A stretch of 64,000 bases of DNA from Fasciolopsis buskii. Taxonomy: Eukaryota; Platyhelminthes; Trematoda; Plagiorchiida; Fasciolidae. How positions within the stretch are numbered: the stretch's first letter is position 1; the number at the start of each line of letters is the position of its first letter. Both the position numbers and the translations under genes were made by a program. The stretch spans positions 61,579 through 125,578 of the forward strand of contig LUCM01011235.1 in NCBI GenBank assembly GCA_008360955.1, written 5' to 3'. Positions 63,301 to 64,000 of this stretch are shown here, piece by piece. The notes below the pieces were generated by a model. That model saw nothing but the letters and a program-made list of their open reading frames with translations, searched no databases and had not been told where the DNA came from.

Positions 63301-64000
63301 ATAAGATTTCCTAAGCTTACCAAAGGTGACCAAACAAACTGTTCTGGACTTCTGTTAGACTGTAGTACGCATTCACTGTCTGCTCTTGTCAATTCGCAGA
63401 TTATGCAACGTATTCGAAAAGATTTCATGGTTAATCCCGAGTTTGACCCAGCCAAAGTTGCTCGCGCCAGTTCGGCCGCAGAGGGTCTGTGCAAATGGAT
63501 TATGGCAATGGAGCAGTACGATCGAGTGGCCAAAATTGTAGCCCCTAAACGAGCCAAACTTGCCGAGGCCGAGGCTGAACTGGCTGAGAATATGGCCTGT
63601 TTGAAAAAAACACAAGCAGCCCTGACCCAAGTAGAGGAGAAACTGGAAAATTTACAAATGCAATTACAAGCCACACAAGACGAGAAACAACGTCTCGAAG
63701 ACGAGGTGATGTTATGTGCCACCAAATTGGATCGAGCCAAGAAACTCATTGGTGGTCTGGGCGGGGAAAAAGATCGTTGGGGTTTGGCTGCAGAACGTCT
63801 GCAACAAATATATGACAATCTGACCGGGGATATTCTAGTATCAGCTGGCGTTATCGCTTATCTCGGTCCGTTCACTTCAGTTTATCGCGAGCAGTGTGTC
63901 AACGATTGGGTTGCGTTGTGCTTGAAGTTCAATATTGCTTGTTCACAACATTTCTCGCTCACTCAATGTCTGGGTGATCCTGTAAAAATACAGCAATGGA
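157..64000 (+). CDS. DNAH12: Axonemal inner-arm dynein heavy chain, DNAH12-like (23 exons visible, open at both ends)
   Basis: This is the motor subunit of a single-headed inner-arm dynein. It uses ATP hydrolysis in a ring of AAA+ modules to drive sliding of microtubule doublets in cilia and flagella. Twenty-three exons join in frame to 1,989 codons plus one base (5,968 nt), with no stop or frameshift and GT-AG borders throughout. Visible in order are the C-terminal linker, AAA1 ([16 protein letters not shown]), AAA2 (GEPFGGKT), AAA3 ([16 protein letters not shown]), AAA4 (GVGGSGRQS), stalk coil 1, the microtubule-binding tip, stalk coil 2 and the start of AAA5. From recalled family sequence, [31 protein letters not shown] and [19 protein letters not shown] fit DNAH12 better than DNAH3 or DNAH7. 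The choice among these three is an inference; the dynein heavy chain call is secure. The N-terminal tail and the remaining AAA5, AAA6 and C-terminal parts lie outside the window. Residue numbers in the exon entries count from the first visible codon. Confidence 0.93.
361..1539 (+). other. Intron 1, 5' part: nothing recognised
   Basis: Non-coding intron between linker exons. Short reading frames on both strands show no family motif, and I see no repeat shared with the rest of the window. Confidence 0.6.
1560..2160 (+). mobile_element. RTE-type LINE fragment (3' part of ORF2), degenerate
   Basis: Translating the + strand in shifting frames gives the C-terminal landmarks of an RTE-like ORF2: GFANLQHL, an SIKGRV block, [14 protein letters not shown] (family form roughly VLLYGSETWPL), [13 protein letters not shown], then LEHLLRMP and MKALSSG. 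Several stops and frameshifts interrupt it, so it is a dead copy. The same 3' end recurs on the minus strand near 5210-5430 and 52540-52745. It is 5'-truncated, as is usual for LINEs, and lies in sense orientation to the dynein gene. Confidence 0.75.
2467..2757 (+). CDS. DNAH12: Dynein exon 2: linker
   Basis: Residues 69-165 start [15 protein letters not shown]. They include [19 protein letters not shown] and the nearly invariant [20 protein letters not shown] block of the linker. AFTER the CCTAG acceptor the frame joins exon 1 directly; a second AG 15 nt further in (TTTCCAG) would delete five residues. The donor is GTGCGT. The exon is 291 nt, phase 0 at both ends. Confidence 0.93.
2895..2995 (-). 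repeat. SINE copy 1 (truncated tRNA-derived element)
   Basis: This matches the 3' body and tail of the SINE family best seen at 19290-19450. Shared blocks are GATGAAATAACAATGTACATCA, TTCAGGA..GTGGCCA and CAGGGCTGCCAAGTGGGGAAG. It stops before the tRNA-like head, so it lacks the A and B boxes. It is antisense to the dynein gene. Confidence 0.65.
3733..3837 (+). CDS. DNAH12: Dynein exon 3: linker
   Basis: Residues 166-200: [20 protein letters not shown] followed by [24 protein letters not shown] is the conserved linker segment after the SEGE motif. The acceptor is TTTTAG and the donor GTAAGT. The exon is 105 nt, phase 0 at both ends, and is one of the shortest exons of the gene. Confidence 0.9.
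3838..4780 (+). other. Intron 3, 5' part: nothing recognised
   Basis: AT-rich non-coding sequence with a small TATA-rich patch near 4070-4095. I see no gene or named repeat here. Confidence 0.55.
4781..4988 (+). repeat. Inverted repeat, left arm
   Basis: The segment from ATCTGTTATCCCC to the CGCGTGACGTCG region is an imperfect reverse complement of 5852-6058. Long shared blocks include GGCCGCATGTG, TTCAGTCTGAACTACTGAG and GATCAAAACTGTGC. The family is not recognised; the arms could be two opposite insertions of one repeat or the ends of one element. Confidence 0.7.
5210..5430 (-). mobile_element. RTE-type LINE 3' end, degenerate
   Basis: The minus strand reads [24 protein letters not shown] and then [10 protein letters not shown] in changing frames. 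This is the C-terminal tail of an RTE-like ORF2, also present at 52540-52745 (minus) and about 2000-2110 (plus). It is a fragment with stops, lying in the spacer between the inverted arms 4781-4988 and 5852-6058. Confidence 0.65.
5852..6058 (-). repeat. Inverted repeat, right arm
   Basis: Reverse-complement partner of 4781-4988. By eye roughly four of five positions match, with a few small gaps. The spacer is about 860 bp. Confidence 0.7.
6059..7170 (+). other. Intron 3, middle: nothing recognised
   Basis: No coding motif found. A B-box-like GGTTCAATTCC near 6629 and an A-box-like stretch near 6465 are isolated and do not form a tRNA. Confidence 0.5.
7172..7664 (+). repeat. Dispersed repeat, copy A (near-identical to 28461-28953)
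   Basis: The roughly 490 bp segment recurs in the same orientation 21,289 bp downstream without any net insertion or deletion. In the central 330 bp I count about seven mismatches; the ends are more diverged. It has no coding potential I recognise and no obvious terminal repeats. Weak similarity may continue to about 7730. It is probably an internal piece of a recently active mobile element. Confidence 0.85.
7665..9946 (+). other. Intron 3, 3' part: nothing recognised
   Basis: Several frames of 65-120 codons on both strands (for example 8831-9199) show no domain, signal peptide or splice context that would support a gene. Confidence 0.5.
9947..10294 (+). CDS. DNAH12: Dynein exon 4: linker C-terminus
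   Basis: Residues 201-316. [50 protein letters not shown] and [17 protein letters not shown] are the hallmark blocks at the end of the linker, just before AAA1. The acceptor is ACACAG and the donor GTAAGT. The exon is 348 nt, phase 0 at both ends. Confidence 0.95.
10295..11260 (+). other. Intron 4, 5' part: unexplained, partly GC-rich
   Basis: The stretch 10540-11000 is more GC-rich than its surroundings and carries a minus-strand frame of 95 codons (10872-10585) with no recognised motif. It may be old mobile-element sequence. Confidence 0.4.
11274..11316 (-). ncRNA. Hammerhead-ribozyme-like relic, PLE 3' region (proximal motif)
   Basis: The minus strand reads AATGAAGTCTCG...GGGGCCGAAATGTC. 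The order (C)TGATGAAG - stem - GCCGAAA.GTC resembles the hammerheads known from PLE terminal repeats, but the 5' core is mutated and the stem pairs poorly. It is likely a dead copy. Confidence 0.35.
11376..11401 (-). ncRNA. Hammerhead-like core CTGATGA...CGAAAC downstream of PLE
   Basis: The minus strand carries an intact CTGATGA box, 13 nt, then CGAAAC, within about 200 nt of the PLE nuclease stop. CTGATGA and GAAA are the two conserved hammerhead core strands. Stem II pairing is weak, and no convincing partner was found for the flanking GGATGTC, so catalysis is unproven. Confidence 0.35.
13701..16984 (+). other. Intron 4, middle: no gene recognised; tRNA-like patch near 16450-16535
   Basis: The stretch 14580-15880 is GC-rich and contains frames of 90-128 codons on both strands without recognisable domains. 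Around 16450-16535 the + strand shows an A-box-like GTTGCTCGGCTGG and a B-box-like GGGTTTGAATAC about 60 nt apart, so a tRNA-derived SINE head is possible. Only one copy is seen. Confidence 0.35.
16985..17460 (+). mobile_element. Second PLE fragment (C-terminal end and 3' flank)
   Basis: The + strand reads [18 protein letters not shown], then [20 protein letters not shown], then [14 protein letters not shown]. These match, at roughly half the residues, the end of the PLE at 11260-13700 ([35 protein letters not shown]). DNA similarity continues past the stop, for example GAAAACGAGCTTGTTC near 17407 against the minus strand near 11555. Only the 3' part is present and the nuclease core is absent. 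It lies in opposite orientation to the first PLE copy. Confidence 0.75.
18130..18195 (-). repeat. SINE copy 2 (tail fragment)
   Basis: TTTATTAACAAAATAACGATGTGCATCATTTTTCAGGAAGGGCCGCG matches the tail and adjoining body of the SINE family. The tRNA-like head is missing. Confidence 0.55.
18820..18960 (-). repeat. SINE copy 3 (tRNA-derived)
   Basis: This matches the body of copy 4, including GCGGTGGGAGGATTCGAAT and the CGCCACGACCTTA block. The B box on the minus strand is mutated. It lies about 330 bp from copy 4 in the same orientation. Confidence 0.65.
19262..19450 (-). repeat. SINE copy 4 (best preserved, tRNA-derived head)
   Basis: Read on the minus strand, the element starts with a tRNA-like head: A box TGGCCAGACGG and B box GGATTCGAATCC, about 40 nt apart. 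These are the internal RNA polymerase III promoter elements of tRNA genes. A roughly 70-nt body (CGGCAGCCCTCTGCTGGCCG...) and an A/T-rich tail follow. Five further copies lie in the window, all on the minus strand. Confidence 0.75.
19694..19948 (+). CDS. DNAH12: Dynein exon 5: start of AAA1 with Walker A
   Basis: Residues 317-401 contain [20 protein letters not shown], then the AAA1 P-loop [16 protein letters not shown] (GPAGTGKT at 19835-19858) and [14 protein letters not shown]1 is the principal ATPase of dynein. The acceptor is TCACAG and the donor GTAAGC. The exon is 255 nt, phase 0. The Walker B motif follows in exon 6. Confidence 0.97.
20036..21834 (+). other. Intron 5: nothing recognised
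   Basis: Non-coding. Read-through of the exon 5 frame continues to 20323 but loses all family similarity right after the GTAAGC donor. Confidence 0.6.
21835..21927 (+). CDS. DNAH12: Dynein exon 6: AAA1 Walker B
   Basis: Residues 402-432: [19 protein letters not shown] and then [19 protein letters not shown] (21868-21891) is the AAA1 Walker B motif, with the catalytic glutamate present. The acceptor is CTATAG and the donor GTGAGT. At 93 nt it is among the shortest exons; the frame joins exons 5 and 7 at phase 0. Confidence 0.96.
22481..22660 (-). mobile_element. Possible LINE remnant
   Basis: The minus strand reads [17 protein letters not shown], resembling the short R.I.KAR motif after the reverse-transcriptase thumb in LINE ORF2 proteins. 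Too little is preserved to name a clade. Confidence 0.3.
22843..22989 (+). CDS. DNAH12: Dynein exon 7: AAA1
   Basis: Residues 433-481 contain [20 protein letters not shown] and [27 protein letters not shown] is the AAA1 sensor I region, nearly invariant in dyneins. The acceptor is ATACAG and the donor GTGAGT. The exon is 147 nt, phase 0. Confidence 0.97.
23927..24172 (+). CDS. DNAH12: Dynein exon 8: AAA1 C-terminal part
   Basis: Residues 482-563: [59 protein letters not shown]. These form the small alpha-helical subdomain of AAA1. Position 482 is Val where the families usually have Ala. The acceptor is TTGCAG and the donor GTAAGT. The exon is 246 nt, phase 0. Confidence 0.97.
24173..26920 (+). 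other. Intron 8, 5' part: nothing recognised except a simple repeat
   Basis: AT-rich just after the donor (24189-24225), otherwise unique-looking. No coding family or shared repeat recognised. Confidence 0.55.
25161..25198. repeat. Imperfect GTGC/GTAC simple repeat
   Basis: Alternating purine-pyrimidine run GTGCGTGCATGTATGCGTAC followed by GTACGTGCGTGTAG. Such tracts can adopt Z-DNA, but no function is implied. Confidence 0.7.
26977..27011 (-). ncRNA. PLE-type hammerhead-like motif, isolated
   Basis: The minus strand reads CTTGATAAAGGTCATTCGCG followed by ATAACCGAAACGTCG. It has the layout of PLE hammerheads: a TGAT.AAGG strand, a hairpin stem II (GGT...ACC), then CCGAAACGTC with the GTC cleavage triplet. 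The first core strand is CTTGATAAA instead of CTGATGAA, so activity is doubtful. No reverse transcriptase is nearby, so it is probably a solo terminal-repeat remnant of a PLE. Confidence 0.45.
27916..28145 (+). CDS. DNAH12: Dynein exon 9: AAA1-AAA2 link
   Basis: Residues 564-640: [52 protein letters not shown]. These lead into AAA2. The acceptor is TTCCAG and the donor GTGAGT. The exon is 230 nt and ends after two bases of a glycine codon (phase 2), completed by exon 10. Confidence 0.96.
28461..28953 (+). repeat. Dispersed repeat, copy B (near-identical to 7172-7664)
   Basis: Direct-orientation copy of 7172-7664 at a constant offset of 21,289 bp. The flanks on the left differ completely. The high identity points to recent amplification of the parent element compared with the decayed LINE and PLE copies in the window. 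Confidence 0.85.
29064..29146 (-). repeat. tRNA-like sequence (SINE head or tRNA pseudogene)
   Basis: The minus strand starts GGCCTCGTAGCTTAGCTAAT and ends GAGCGGAGGTC. The 5' GGCCTC can pair with the 3' GAGGTC as an acceptor stem. TAGCTTAGCTAAT resembles an A box and GGTTTCGAGTC a B box. The spacing and anticodon arm do not fit a functional tRNA. Confidence 0.35.
29430..30120 (+). other. GC-rich block with overlapping open frames, unidentified
   Basis: This block is distinctly richer in GC than its flanks. The + strand is open for 141 codons at 29545-29970, with a hydrophobic stretch [19 protein letters not shown], and other frames overlap it. Mutually overlapping frames and the absence of a known domain argue for mobile-element remains rather than a gene, but I cannot identify the family. 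Confidence 0.35.
30121..32062 (+). other. Intron 9, middle: no supported gene
   Basis: Two minus-strand frames (30525-30193, 110 codons; 31108-30728, 126 codons) have no domain, signal peptide or splice context. A palindromic GGGTTTGAAACCC lies near 30448-30460. Confidence 0.45.
32063..32068 (-). terminator. Candidate polyadenylation signal AATAAA of nested gene
   Basis: AATAAA on the minus strand 207 nt beyond the TAG of the 107-residue frame. The hexamer is common in AT-rich DNA, so support comes only from position. Confidence 0.35.
32276..32599 (-). CDS. Small secreted arginine/tyrosine-rich protein, nested antisense gene
   Basis: A 107-residue single-exon frame from ATG at 32599 to TAG at 32276. 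The first 24 or so residues ([20 protein letters not shown], then PSAAEG) look like a signal peptide with cleavage near Ala-Ala/Glu. A short acidic segment ([11 protein letters not shown]) follows, then from about residue 61 a strongly basic tail with 16 Arg and 9 Tyr in 47 residues, ending in [12 protein letters not shown]. The frame stays open upstream to 32623 without another ATG, and the ATG has A at -3. An AATAAA on the minus strand at 32068-32063 could be its polyadenylation signal. It lies wholly inside dynein intron 9, antisense. I do not recognise the family. The composition suggests a secreted basic structural, cross-linked or antimicrobial-type protein; that is inference only. Transcription is unproven, and upstream exons cannot be excluded. 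Confidence 0.6.
   Translation of the reverse strand: MRVYFGVIVLLFSLTICVISPSAAEGDLEEKLDNIVRIARHAPVGAGVIMKPDDSVLAPARSSLRRYFRGQRRMNRVQRRMYRRQMRHYGRQYRRGYRYGGGYGYAY
32740..32753. promoter_or_regulatory. Perfect palindrome GTCACTTTAGTGAC upstream of nested gene
   Basis: GTCACT-TT-AGTGAC lies about 140 bp upstream of the nested ATG. It has the form of a dimeric factor site. No TATA box is convincing nearby, and the function is unknown. Confidence 0.25.
33204..33385 (-). repeat. SINE copy 5 with (GAAGGAT)n tail
   Basis: Full-length-like copy. Head (B box GGTTCAAATTC on the minus strand), body and tail are all visible, and the 3' end is about three and a half units of a 7-bp repeat (minus strand AAGGATG). 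Microsatellite-like 3' tails are typical of SINEs mobilised by RTE or CR1 LINEs. Confidence 0.7.
33894..34077 (+). CDS. DNAH12: Dynein exon 10: AAA2 Walker A
   Basis: Residues 641-701: [50 protein letters not shown] (33907-33930) is the AAA2 P-loop; AAA2 binds nucleotide but is generally thought not to hydrolyse it. The first base completes the glycine codon split by intron 9. The acceptor is TGTCAG and the donor GTACTC, a weaker donor than most here. The exon is 184 nt and ends at phase 0. Confidence 0.96.
34078..37374 (+). other. Intron 10: nothing recognised
   Basis: No coding family, shared repeat or RNA gene identified in about 3.3 kb. An imperfect palindrome ATCCACAGTGGATATCTACT lies near 36205. 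Confidence 0.5.
37375..37599 (+). CDS. DNAH12: Dynein exon 11: AAA2
   Basis: Residues 702-776: [65 protein letters not shown] is the family form of the AAA2 Walker B region and [16 protein letters not shown] is nearly invariant. The exon has no ATG near its start, so a start-based ORF search misses it. The acceptor is ATCAG and the donor GTAAGT. The exon is 225 nt, phase 0. Confidence 0.97.
37885..39175 (-). mobile_element. RTE-type LINE, 3' half with reverse transcriptase, degenerate
   Basis: Minus-strand landmarks in order: [52 protein letters not shown] (family form roughly VFLDIKAAFDSV), [40 protein letters not shown], then [13 protein letters not shown] and [15 protein letters not shown] at the C-terminus. 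This is the reverse transcriptase and thumb of an RTE-like ORF2. Multiple frameshifts and stops make it inactive. The 5' end is truncated and no endonuclease is seen. It is antisense to the dynein gene. Confidence 0.88.
39176..41017 (+). other. Intron 11, 3' part: nothing recognised
   Basis: Short frames only, none with a domain or splice context that adds to the dynein gene, whose exons 11 and 12 join directly. Confidence 0.5.
41018..41524 (+). CDS. DNAH12: Dynein exon 12: AAA2 to AAA3 link
   Basis: Residues 777-945. [20 protein letters not shown] is the conserved AAA2 sensor region; the rest ([35 protein letters not shown]) is the helical link to AAA3. At 507 nt it is the second largest complete exon in the window. 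The acceptor is TTTCAG and the donor GTAAGC, phase 0 both ends. Confidence 0.96.
41525..43275 (+). other. Intron 12: nothing recognised
   Basis: AT-rich non-coding sequence with several A-rich and T-rich runs near 42550-42710. Confidence 0.55.
43276..43563 (+). CDS. DNAH12: Dynein exon 13: AAA3 Walker A
   Basis: Residues 946-1041: a tryptophan-containing WKHWNE block, [15 protein letters not shown], the AAA3 P-loop [11 protein letters not shown] (43441-43464), and [18 protein letters not shown]3 nucleotide state gates dynein release from microtubules. The acceptor is CGACAG and the donor GTGAGA. The exon is 288 nt, phase 0. Confidence 0.96.
44992..45158 (+). CDS. DNAH12: Dynein exon 14: AAA3 Walker B
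   Basis: Residues 1042-1097: [60 protein letters not shown] is the AAA3 Walker B motif. The last tryptophan codon is split TG/G across intron 14 (phase 2). The acceptor is TTTCAG and the donor GTATGT. The exon is 167 nt. Confidence 0.96.
47150..47342 (+). CDS. DNAH12: Dynein exon 15: AAA3 sensor I
   Basis: Residues 1098-1161: [65 protein letters not shown] is the AAA3 sensor I motif. The first base completes the split Trp codon. The acceptor is TCATAG and the donor GTAAGT. The exon is 193 nt, ending phase 0. Confidence 0.96.
47343..50097 (+). other. Intron 15: nothing recognised
   Basis: About 2.7 kb of AT-rich non-coding sequence; none of the short frames shows a domain. Confidence 0.5.
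50098..50378 (+). CDS. DNAH12: Dynein exon 16: AAA3 helical subdomain
   Basis: Residues 1162-1255: [19 protein letters not shown], then [59 protein letters not shown] is almost invariant in axonemal dyneins. The start is set by the CTTTAG acceptor, which keeps the frame from exon 15. The donor is GTAAGT, and the last Ala codon is split (phase 2). The exon is 281 nt. Confidence 0.95.
51820..51904 (+). CDS. DNAH12: Dynein exon 17: AAA3-AAA4 link
   Basis: Residues 1256-1283: [28 protein letters not shown]. This is a variable part of the protein, supported by frame continuity, the AACAG acceptor and GTAATT donor, and a pattern like F...H.. in recalled relatives. At 85 nt it is the smallest exon found. 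Confidence 0.85.
52241..52264. repeat. Short perfect hairpin
   Basis: GTCAACAG, an 8-nt loop, then CTGTTGAC. An isolated hairpin in intron 17 with no adjacent feature. Confidence 0.5.
52540..53600 (-). mobile_element. RTE-type LINE, 3' half, degenerate
   Basis: The minus strand gives [47 protein letters not shown], an [14 protein letters not shown] block, [20 protein letters not shown], then the C-terminal tail with SGLGPVG and LPGWDPRNP. These are the palm, thumb and C-terminus of an RTE-like ORF2. Stops and frameshifts are frequent. The copy starts just upstream of the SGVRQG block and extends to the 3' end. It is antisense to the dynein gene and separate in divergence from the copy at 37885-39175. 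Confidence 0.85.
53601..56264 (+). other. Intron 17, 3' part: nothing recognised
   Basis: No gene, RNA or shared repeat identified. Confidence 0.5.
56265..56443 (+). CDS. DNAH12: Dynein exon 18: AAA4 start
   Basis: Residues 1284-1343: [42 protein letters not shown] plus a split Arg. [13 protein letters not shown] and [14 protein letters not shown] mark the beginning of AAA4. The acceptor is GTCACAG and the donor GTGAAC. The exon is 179 nt, phase 2 at its end. Confidence 0.95.
56444..56580 (+). other. Intron 18: shortest intron of the gene (137 bp)
   Basis: A GT-AG intron of 137 bp, while all others seen are 767 bp to 9.4 kb. It carries no insertions. Confidence 0.9.
56581..56773 (+). CDS. 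DNAH12: Dynein exon 19: AAA4 Walker A
   Basis: Residues 1344-1407: [66 protein letters not shown] (56651-56677) is the AAA4 P-loop; Arg in place of the usual Lys is normal for axonemal dyneins. The acceptor is TTACAG and the donor GTAAGT. The exon is 193 nt, ending phase 0. Confidence 0.97.
57233..57799. other. Assembly gap, 567 Ns
   Basis: Unresolved bases inside intron 19. Exons 19 and 20 join in frame across it with no missing family sequence, so no coding exon is expected in the gap. Long open frames reported across it are artefacts of the Ns. Confidence 0.99.
57800..58835 (+). other. Intron 19, 3' part: no supported gene
   Basis: Minus-strand frames of 103 and 134 codons (58395-58084, 58818-58414) have no domain, signal peptide or codon pattern to support them. 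Confidence 0.5.
58836..59198 (+). CDS. DNAH12: Dynein exon 20: AAA4 core
   Basis: Residues 1408-1528: [82 protein letters not shown] is the AAA4 Walker B-equivalent and [18 protein letters not shown] the sensor region. The acceptor is TTTTAG (frame from the TCACTACTG start) and the donor GTGAGC. The exon is 363 nt, phase 0. Confidence 0.97.
59199..60689 (+). other. Intron 20: nothing recognised
   Basis: Non-coding, AT-rich. A B-box-like GGATTCAAATCC near 60510 is isolated. Confidence 0.55.
60690..60943 (+). CDS. DNAH12: Dynein exon 21: AAA4 C-terminal part
   Basis: Residues 1529-1613: [64 protein letters not shown] and [11 protein letters not shown] are nearly invariant at the end of AAA4 just before the stalk. 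The acceptor is TTTCAG and the donor GTAGGT. The exon is 254 nt, and the last Arg codon is split CG/A (phase 2). Confidence 0.96.
61285..61442 (-). repeat. SINE copy 6 (tRNA-derived)
   Basis: Well-preserved copy. The minus-strand A box TGGCCAAACGG and B box GGGCTCGAATCC match polymerase III promoter elements. The body (TTGGCAGCCCTCTGTTGACC) and A/T-rich tail match copy 4. Confidence 0.75.
62104..62632 (+). CDS. DNAH12: Dynein exon 22: stalk coil 1 and start of microtubule-binding domain
   Basis: Residues 1614-1789: [20 protein letters not shown] begins coil 1, a heptad-rich Glu/Lys/Ala helix to about residue 1700. Then come [53 protein letters not shown] and [14 protein letters not shown], leading into the microtubule-binding tip. 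At 529 nt it is the largest complete exon. The acceptor is TTCCAG and the donor GTAAGT. Confidence 0.97.
63400..64000 (+). CDS. DNAH12: Dynein exon 23 (5' part): stalk tip, coil 2, start of AAA5
   Basis: Residues 1790-1989 plus one base, open at the window edge. [20 protein letters not shown] and [20 protein letters not shown] complete the tip. [20 protein letters not shown] onward is coil 2, rich in Glu/Lys/Gln heptads. [31 protein letters not shown] and [11 protein letters not shown] open AAA5. The acceptor is CGCAG. No donor is reached before base 64000, so the exon continues beyond the window. Confidence 0.97.
   Translation, partial: MMQRIRKDFMVNPEFDPAKVARASSAAEGLCKWIMAMEQYDRVAKIVAPKRAKLAEAEAELAENMACLKKTQAALTQVEEKLENLQMQLQATQDEKQRLEDEVMLCATKLDRAKKLIGGLGGEKDRWGLAAERLQQIYDNLTGDILVSAGVIAYLGPFTSVYREQCVNDWVALCLKFNIACSQHFSLTQCLGDPVKIQQW

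Noticed and set aside
63288..63818. 176-codon minus-strand frame opposite dynein exon 23
   Set aside because: It is the antisense shadow of the stalk coil exon; the + strand reads conserved dynein sequence.
1..64000. CRISPR arrays, bacterial operons, defence or phage systems
   Set aside because: No regular spacer-repeat arrays, ribosome-binding sites or clustered bacterial genes. The window is a eukaryotic intron-exon gene.

Overview
This is eukaryotic nuclear DNA, probably from a flatworm and most likely a digenean trematode. The signs are widely spaced GT-AG introns, RTE-type LINE debris, Penelope-like element (PLE) debris and tRNA-derived SINEs. The species cannot be named from the sequence. 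About 9% of the window is protein-coding.

One gene dominates: an axonemal inner-arm dynein heavy chain on the + strand, closest from recalled family sequence to DNAH12 (sister families DNAH3 and DNAH7). Twenty-three exons (157 to past 64000) join without a break into 1,989 codons plus one base. They cover the C-terminal linker (exons 1-4), AAA1 (exons 5-8), AAA2 (exons 9 to 12), AAA3 (exons 12-17), AAA4 (exons 18-21), the stalk with its microtubule-binding tip (exons 22-23) and the start of AAA5 (exon 23). The 5' part of the gene lies left of the window and the 3' part right of it. All 22 introns seen are GT-AG; 17 are phase 0, five are phase 2 and none is phase 1.

The introns hold the rest. 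Intron 1 has a sense RTE fragment and a truncated SINE. Intron 3 has an antisense RTE 3' end between two inverted 207-bp arms, and one copy of a roughly 490-bp repeat. Intron 4 has a broken antisense PLE (reverse transcriptase plus GIY-YIG nuclease) with hammerhead-like motifs beyond its 3' end, a second PLE fragment in sense, and three SINEs. Intron 8 has an isolated PLE-type hammerhead-like motif. Intron 9 has the second copy of the roughly 490-bp repeat, a tRNA-like element, a GC-rich unexplained block, a small antisense nested gene and a SINE. Introns 11 and 17 each have an antisense RTE fragment. Intron 19 contains a 567-base assembly gap. Intron 21 has a SINE.

The most interesting non-dynein feature is the nested antisense open reading frame at 32276-32599. 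It encodes a 107-residue protein with a signal peptide and an arginine/tyrosine-rich basic tail ending in Gly-Tyr repeats. I do not recognise it. The dynein gene itself looks intact and functional.
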